This document shows positions 22,866 to 27,842 of a stretch of 27,842 nucleotides of DNA, piece by piece. The stretch comes from DAOTXN01 sp034435435 (lineage in GTDB: Bacteria > Chloroflexota > Anaerolineae > S140-20), in assembly GCA_034435435.1 (NCBI GenBank), contig DAOTXN010000136.1, forward strand, positions 1-27,842, in the 5' to 3' direction. Below the pieces are notes generated by a model. It saw only the letters and a list, made by a program, of their open reading frames with translations, searched no databases and was not told the origin of the DNA. Both the position numbers and the translations under genes were made by a program. The number at the start of each line of letters is the position of its first letter. Position 1 is the stretch's first letter.

Positions 22866-24943
22866 CAGGTCGACACCTCTCGGGAAGGGACCTCGACGAA
22901 AATCGTGGTGCCTTTTCCCACAGCGCTCTCGATGGTCAGGCTGCCGCCCAGCATCTCGGCCCGTTCGCGCATGCCAAACAGTCCCAGCCGGCCGCTCTGC
23001 ATGGCCGCCTCGGGGTCGAATCCGACGCCGTTGTCCTCCACAATAGTCACGATCTGGTCGCCACGTTTCTCCAGCAGCACGTCCACGCGGTCGGCTTGAG
23101 CGTGGCGGATCACGTTGGTCATGGCCTCTTGCACGATGCGATACAGGCTTATCTCTATCGCCGGCGGCAGACGCTCGCCCTCCATGCCGACCATTTCAAA
23201 TTGGGTGCTTAATCCGTGCTGGTTTCCAAAAGTCTCGATGTATTGTTCCAAGGCAGCGGTTAACCCCAGGTGGTCCAGTGTGGCCGGCCGCAGATTCATT
23301 GCCAGGCGGTGCAAATTTTCCAACATCTGGTCCACCATTTCTTCGAGCGCGACCGCCCGAGCGATCACGGCTGTTGGGTCTCTGGCTTCTCGCTCTAGCA
23401 AACTCAAGCCCAGCAACAAAGAAGACAGGGCCTGACCTGTTTCGTCGTGGAGCTCGCGTGCGATGTGCCGGCGCTCGGCCTCCTGCACTTCGACCAGGCG
23501 GCGGGAGAGGGCCTGCAACTGTTCCCGTCCGTGGCGCACCTGCTCAAACAAACGGGCGTTTTCGATAGCAGTAGCAGCCGGCGCCGCCAACGCGCTGAGC
23601 AAACGCACGTCTTGGTCGTCGAATAGCCCATCCCGTTTATTGATCGCTTCTATAGCGCCAATGGTGTGTCCTTTGGTCTGGAGTGGAACGCACAATATCG
23701 AGCGTGTGTCAAATTTACCCAATCGGTCGAGCTCGTCGTACCAGCGCGAGTCTTGAGTGACATCCGGCGCGAGCGCAGGTTGGCCGTGTTGGACCACCCA
23801 ACCGGCCACCCCCTGGCCCAACGCCAACTGCCGGCCGCGTACGAAACCGGCATTCTCGCCCGAGCTCGCCGCGAAAAGCAGGTGCTCAGGGTCCTCATTC
23901 CGCAGTAAAATGGCGGTTGCAGCCACGTTCATCAACTGAGTGGTGTACTGGGTGATGAGGTCCAGCGTGTCTTGCAGATCGAGAGTCGAGGTGATAGCCT
24001 GGCCGATCTCATTCAGGGCGGCCAGTTCTTGGCTGCGGCGTTTGATTTCCGCTTCTGCGCGTATCCGCTCTTGGATTTCGTGCTGGGCCTGGGCATACAA
24101 GCGTGCATTTTCTATGGCTGCGGCGGACTGGACGGCCAATGTGCGCAGCAGACGTACCTCGTTAGAGCCAAAGGCGTCTTTGGCGCCGCTCGCGATGTTC
24201 AGCACGCCGATCACACGCTCTTGCACCTTGAGCGGCACGGCCAGCTCGGACCGTGTTGAGGGCCTGGCTGGGACATATTGAGGGGATGTGTGGGTGTCGG
24301 GCACGTACAGTGCTTCACCGCTGCGCGCGACCACAGCGGTGATATGCTCATCGCTATCAAGCGCCAACCGGGACGACGATGCTTGCGGCATCCCACGCAT
24401 TGCCAACGGATACAACTCGTTCTGTGTTGGGTCAATCATGAACAGCTCACAGTGTTCGAGCTCGAGCACGCGCGTGGCAATATCGAGCATGGCCTCGGCA
24501 ATCTGCTGCACGTCGAGCGCAAGTGTCAGCGTGTTGCACAGATCCTGTATCGCGGCCAATCGTGATTCAAGACGTTGTTTCTCCATAGCCCGTTTGACGG
24601 TGGCCTGGATTTCCTCGGCGGAGAAGGGTTTGGTAGCATAGTCGTATGCGCCTAGCCGCATGGACAGAATGGCCGTCTCCAGCGAAGCATAGCCTGTGAG
24701 GACGATGATTTCGGTGTGTGGGAGTTTCCCTTGAACCCGTTGGAGAATCTCAATGCCGTTGATTCCGGGGAGCACAATGTCGAGGATGGCAACGCCAAAG
24801 TTGCCTGTTTGGAGCAGCTCTAAAGCGTGTTGGCTGTGCTCGGCAAAGAAAAGCTGATAGCCTTCTGGCGTGAGGTATTCACGCAAGAGCGTCTGGATAG
24901 CGGGATCGTCGTCTACAATCAAAACCTTGCCCGAGCCGGTCAT
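22865..24943 (-). CDS. REC-GAF-GAF-HisKA_3 histidine kinase (NarX/DegS type)
   Basis: 692 residues, no membrane segment, hence a cytosolic sensor. An N-terminal receiver (acidic DDD, Asp55 in AILDIVLPG, Thr in VLTGYAS, Lys in ATKPF) is followed by two GAF domains (about 135-285 and 305-470). The HisKA_3 dimerization box ERRHIARELHDETGQALSS carries phospho-His499. The HATPase has RIVQEAMTNVIRHA, VEDNGVGFD and GLFGMRERAEMLGG. A receiver at the N-terminus suggests that another kinase feeds this one, possibly the large membrane kinase. It pairs with the overlapping LuxR-type regulator. It starts 59 nt after the pyrimidine-nucleoside phosphorylase gene, with no strong ribosome-binding site. Confidence 0.9.
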   Translation of the reverse strand: MTGSGKVLIVDDDPAIQTLLREYLTPEGYQLFFAEHSQHALELLQTGNFGVAILDIVLPGINGIEILQRVQGKLPHTEIIVLTGYASLETAILSMRLGAYDYATKPFSAEEIQATVKRAMEKQRLESRLAAIQDLCNTLTLALDVQQIAEAMLDIATRVLELEHCELFMIDPTQNELYPLAMRGMPQASSSRLALDSDEHITAVVARSGEALYVPDTHTSPQYVPARPSTRSELAVPLKVQERVIGVLNIASGAKDAFGSNEVRLLRTLAVQSAAAIENARLYAQAQHEIQERIRAEAEIKRRSQELAALNEIGQAITSTLDLQDTLDLITQYTTQLMNVAATAILLRNEDPEHLLFAASSGENAGFVRGRQLALGQGVAGWVVQHGQPALAPDVTQDSRWYDELDRLGKFDTRSILCVPLQTKGHTIGAIEAINKRDGLFDDQDVRLLSALAAPAATAIENARLFEQVRHGREQLQALSRRLVEVQEAERRHIARELHDETGQALSSLLLGLSLLEREARDPTAVIARAVALEEMVDQMLENLHRLAMNLRPATLDHLGLTAALEQYIETFGNQHGLSTQFEMVGMEGERLPPAIEISLYRIVQEAMTNVIRHAQADRVDVLLEKRGDQIVTIVEDNGVGFDPEAAMQSGRLGLFGMRERAEMLGGSLTIESAVGKGTTIFVEVPSREVST

Positions 24944-25002
24944 GAGCGTGTCTCGCTTGAATTGTTAGCGCTATGCTGCGCGACCTTGATTTTACCGGCG
25001 TC

Positions 25003-26337
25003 TTATGCCGGACGGCTACCCAAGATATGGCTGCTGCTCACACGGCGATAGAATAGCGGGTAGGGTGGAACTGGCTCGTCAGAAAAGACGTGGGCAGTGA
25101 GGAGCCTTTTTTCTGCGGCGGCCATTCGGTCGGCGTCGTTGGCGTGCACGGTAAAGAGGGGTGTGCCTGCCTCGACAAAATCGCCCACTTTGTAGTGCAC
25201 GATAACCCCCACCGCGTGATCGATGCGCTCACCTTTTTGGGTACGGCCGGCGCCCAGCTCGACGGCGGCCAACCCGACTTGCTGCGCATTCAACTCTGCC
25301 AGATAGCCGCCGCGCGGCGCAGGCGTGGCCCGCACCAGCCGGGCGTGCGGGAGCAGATCGGGGTTCTCTATCTCGCGCACGTCGCCGCCTTGAGCGCGCA
25401 CCAGCGCGACGAACTTTTCCCAGGCAGCCCCTGATGCAAGCGCCTGTAGGGCTTGCTCCAGCCCTTCGTCGGGCGTCGTGGCGACGCCGCCCAATTGCAG
25501 CAGCTCGGCGGCAACCACCAGACAGTGTTCACGATAATCCGCCGGGCCGCCTTCGTGGAGCGTGTCGATGGCTTCTCGCAATTCCAGCGCGTTGCCCACG
25601 GCCCAGCCGAGGGGTTGATGCATGTCGGAGATGAGGGCCGTCACACGCCGCCCGGCGTCATAGCCGATCTGGACCATCATTTCGGCCAGACGTAGGGCCT
25701 CGTCTTCGCGCTTCATAAACGCCCCGTGTCCCATCTTGACGTCCAGCAGGATCGAGCGCGCCCCTCCGGCCAGTTTTTTGCTCATGATGCTGCTGGCGAT
25801 CAGGGGCAGGCACGGCACCGTGCCGGTCACGTCGCGCAGGGTGTAAAACTTGCCGTCGGCGGGGGCCATGTCCAGACTCTGGCCGCTGATGACCAGACCG
25901 ATTTGTTCCACCTGCCATAAAAAGGCTTCGGTGCTCAAGTCGGCGCTAAAGCCGGAAATTGACTCTAGCTTGTCCAGCGTGCCGCCGGAAAAACCCAACC
26001 CCCGCCCACTCATTTTGGGCACGGGCAAGCCCAAGGCCGCCACCAACGGCACGATCACCAGGGACACCTTGTCGCCCACGCCGCCGCTAGAATGTTTGTC
26101 CACGGCGTTGGGCGCGATTTGGCTCAGGTCCAGCAGCTCGCCGGAAGACGCCATCTCGAGCGTCAGATCGAAAATTTCTCGGCGGCTCATCCCCCGCAAG
26201 CATACGGCCATCAGCCAGGCCGCCGCCTGGTAGTCGGGGATTTCGCCCCGTGTGTAGCCATGAACAAAAAAGGCGATTTCACCACGGGTGAGCTCGCCGC
26301 CGTCCCGTTTTTTTTCGATAATATCTACTGCGCGCAT
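25003..26337 (-). CDS. pdp: Pyrimidine-nucleoside (thymidine) phosphorylase
   Basis: 444 residues, usual for the family. It catalyses phosphorolysis of thymidine, uridine or deoxyuridine to base and (deoxy)ribose-1-phosphate in nucleoside salvage. Motifs are DKHSSGGVGDKVSL (phosphate binding), MSGRGLGFSGGTLDKLESI and the base-binding Arg/Ser/Lys set in LRDVTG and LIASSIMSKKLAGG. The signature normally reads GLGHTGGT; here His is Phe116 and Thr is Ser117, which is notable because this His (His85 in E. coli thymidine phosphorylase) is proposed to be catalytic. GAGG lies 6 nt before ATG 26337, behind a strong promoter. Symbol deoA would be equally acceptable. A short GCCGG/CCGGC stem overlaps the stop, without a U-tract. 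Confidence 0.88.
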   Translation of the reverse strand: MRAVDIIEKKRDGGELTRGEIAFFVHGYTRGEIPDYQAAAWLMAVCLRGMSRREIFDLTLEMASSGELLDLSQIAPNAVDKHSSGGVGDKVSLVIVPLVAALGLPVPKMSGRGLGFSGGTLDKLESISGFSADLSTEAFLWQVEQIGLVISGQSLDMAPADGKFYTLRDVTGTVPCLPLIASSIMSKKLAGGARSILLDVKMGHGAFMKREDEALRLAEMMVQIGYDAGRRVTALISDMHQPLGWAVGNALELREAIDTLHEGGPADYREHCLVVAAELLQLGGVATTPDEGLEQALQALASGAAWEKFVALVRAQGGDVREIENPDLLPHARLVRATPAPRGGYLAELNAQQVGLAAVELGAGRTQKGERIDHAVGVIVHYKVGDFVEAGTPLFTVHANDADRMAAAEKRLLTAHVFSDEPVPPYPLFYRRVSSSHILGSRPA

Positions 26338-26385
26338 AGGCTGCCTCGTGTCAAGTCATTAGAGATCGAATCTGGGATCAAGTCG

Positions 26386-26414
26386 ATTATAACATCCTGT
26401 GCTAAGCGAGTCAA
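26386..26414 (-). promoter_or_regulatory. Near-consensus sigma70 promoter for the nucleoside phosphorylase
   Basis: On the minus strand TTGACT (26414-26409) and TATAAT (26391-26386) are separated by exactly 17 nt. Transcription would start near 26379, leaving a leader of about 42 nt before ATG 26337. This is the best promoter match in the window. Confidence 0.8.
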
Positions 26415-26485
26415 CAAGCGATGATGGTCCCAATAGCCGCACACCCATACCCGCGCCATCCGCCTCACTCCAGCCTCGTGCACAG

Positions 26486-26553
26486 GGTACACATCGCCCG
26501 ACTACGTATGGTACACATCACCCGGCTATGGGTGGTCCATCACGGGCGGCTAT
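26486..26553. repeat. Degenerate 24-nt tandem repeat
   Basis: Units begin at 26486 and 26510 with the identical GGTACACATC and continue with similar CCCG-CTA blocks. A third, shorter unit begins GGTCCATCAC at 26534. The region lies between the phosphorylase promoter and the CRISPR array. No gene is supported here: the short frames in it have no ribosome-binding site or family match. Confidence 0.5.
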
Positions 26554-26566
26554 TGACAGGGAATGC
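26539..26566 (-). repeat. Degenerate terminal CRISPR repeat (trailer end)
   Basis: The last eight bases, GGGAATGC (26559-26566), equal the end of the CRISPR repeat and lie exactly one spacer length (33 nt) before the first perfect repeat at 26600. The other 20 positions are largely lost. A decayed repeat is expected at the end far from the leader. Confidence 0.6.
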
Positions 26567-26599
26567 ATACGCAACTTCTTCAGCGTCTTTACCCATATC

Positions 26600-27842
26600 G
26601 GTTCACCCCCACGCGGGTGGGGAATGCAAACTGGGAGAGATGGAATGAACATTCTCATCGGTTCACCCCCACGCGGGTGGGGAATGCCTCCTCACATGCG
26701 ACCCGCATATCGGCTATTTCGGTTCACCCCCACGCGGGTGGGGAATGCCTCAATAGCTGCTGGAACAGTTGTGCGCATCTAGGTTCACCCCCACGCGGGT
26801 GGGGAATGCAACGAAATTGCAGATTTTCTATGCACACATAGTGGTTCACCCCCACGCGGGTGGGGAATGCCACTACAAGGGCGCTGATTCTGGATATGCA
26901 GCAGGTTCACCCCCACGCGGGTGGGGAATGCGAACACGGCTTCACCCATACGCATCTGGTCCACGGTTCACCCCCACGCGGGTGGGGAATGCTGCTACTA
27001 CGCAACGGCATATATGTATCCGTGAAGGTTCACCCCCACGCGGGTGGGGAATGCCGTTGGCCGTGCCCGCCGCCGCATCCGTGCCGACGGTTCACCCCCA
27101 CGCGGGTGGGGAATGCCCTTAGCTTCCGATTGCCAGATGGTCTTTCAACGGTTCACCCCCACGCGGGTGGGGAATGCTCAGCCAACTGGGAAATTTCGTC
27201 TTGCGACAAAAGGTTCACCCCCACGCGGGTGGGGAATGCGTGGACGGCCATTGGCGCGGGGGATTTTCTCAGGTTCACCCCCACGCGGGTGGGGAATGCG
27301 GGTGCTTCCCCAACAATCAGCACGTCGGCACAGGTTCACCCCCACGCGGGTGGGGAATGCCACCTCTCGTAAACTGCTTTCAGTACCCACGCCGGTTCAC
27401 CCCCACGCGGGTGGGGAATGCTAGCCCGCCCAATGGCCTCATAGTTTTCGAGCCAGGTTCACCCCCACGCGGGTGGGGAATGCAGGTCGTGGAGTGACAA
27501 TAAGCAGGATCGGGCAGGTTCACCCCCACGCGGGTGGGGAATGCCACAGCGCCGGACTCGCCGACCGCCACAGCGAACGGTTCACCCCCACGCGGGTGGG
27601 GAATGCGAGATAGTTTCGGCGAAAACATAACCGCTCACTGGTTCACCCCCACGCGGGTGGGGAATGCTACCAGGAAACCTCTGTATCCCAGGAACATCAA
27701 GGTTCACCCCCACGCGGGTGGGGAATGCGCAGCTGGGAGCATACTAGAATCGCCAGATATTTGGTTCACCCCCACGCGGGTGGGGAATGCGTAATCGCTG
27801 CCCGATTCTGGTAGCACATCAAGGGGTTCACCCCCACGCGGG
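26600..27842 (-). CRISPR. CRISPR array, type I-E-like repeat, 20 full repeats plus one cut by the window edge
   Basis: A 28-nt repeat (GGTTCACCCCCAC... ending GTGGGGAATGC) recurs at 26600, 26660, 26721, 26782, 26843, 26904, 26965, 27027, 27089, 27150, 27212, 27272, 27333, 27394, 27456, 27517, 27579, 27640, 27701 and 27763. The first 18 nt of one more repeat lie at 27825. All full copies are identical. The 20 spacers between them are 32-34 nt and all different. The stem CCCCAC/GTGGGG with a 4-nt loop is typical of type I-E repeats. On the minus strand the repeat begins GCATTCCCCAC and ends GTGAACC, like known I-E crRNA repeats ending in ATGAACC or similar, so I infer transcription from right to left. 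The leader should be beyond the right edge, and no cas gene is inside the window. Confidence 0.97.

Noticed and set aside
26399..27794. Frames with repeated SPPRGWGM, HPHAGGEC and FTPTRVGNA
   Set aside because: They are translations of the CRISPR repeat, not proteins.

Overview
The window looks like chromosomal DNA from a GC-rich bacterium. The gene style fits a Chloroflexota (Anaerolineae-like) genome: GAF-rich sensor kinases, many small receiver proteins, a DUF3417-type alpha-glucan phosphorylase, palindromic repeats inside genes and a type I-E-like CRISPR array. This assignment is inference from gene content, not a database result. Apart from glgP, every gene is on the minus strand.

Layout, left to right. 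28-3302 holds an HU/IHF-like DNA-binding protein, an FAD amine-oxidase-type oxidoreductase and a radical SAM protein; the last two are a tight minus-strand pair. A 260-bp divergent intergenic region with a flanked inverted repeat separates them from glgP (plus strand, 3563-6112). A B12-dependent methionine synthase activation-like protein (6140-6844) converges on glgP.

7043-19963 is a 13-kb run of minus-strand genes with overlaps or very short gaps, likely one operon. In transcription order it has a large Cache/HAMP/GAF/GAF/PAS/GAF histidine kinase, a receiver-cyclase protein whose cyclase has lost its metal-binding residues, a threonine synthase-like enzyme fused to two receiver domains, two single-receiver proteins, a GNAT acetyltransferase, an APS/PAPS reductase (cysH), an NAD-dependent epimerase, an EamA permease and a stand-alone threonine synthase. 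Upstream, on the same strand, are an NMT1/THI5-like lipoprotein, a double-receiver protein, a LuxR-type response regulator and a second REC-GAF-GAF kinase (NarX type). Nine receiver domains and two kinases lie within 13 kb, and I see no HPt domain.

25003-26337 encodes a pyrimidine-nucleoside phosphorylase behind a near-consensus sigma70 promoter. The right end (26600 to the edge) is a CRISPR array with 20 full repeats and one cut by the window edge, preceded by a degenerate terminal repeat. Repeat orientation suggests that the leader, and perhaps cas genes, lie beyond the right edge.

The most unusual feature is the physical fusion of a PLP-dependent threonine synthase-type enzyme to two intact phospho-acceptor receiver domains, inside an operon that joins two-component signalling to sulfur and aspartate-family amino-acid genes. 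The second theme is several different palindromic elements inserted in frame within coding sequences.
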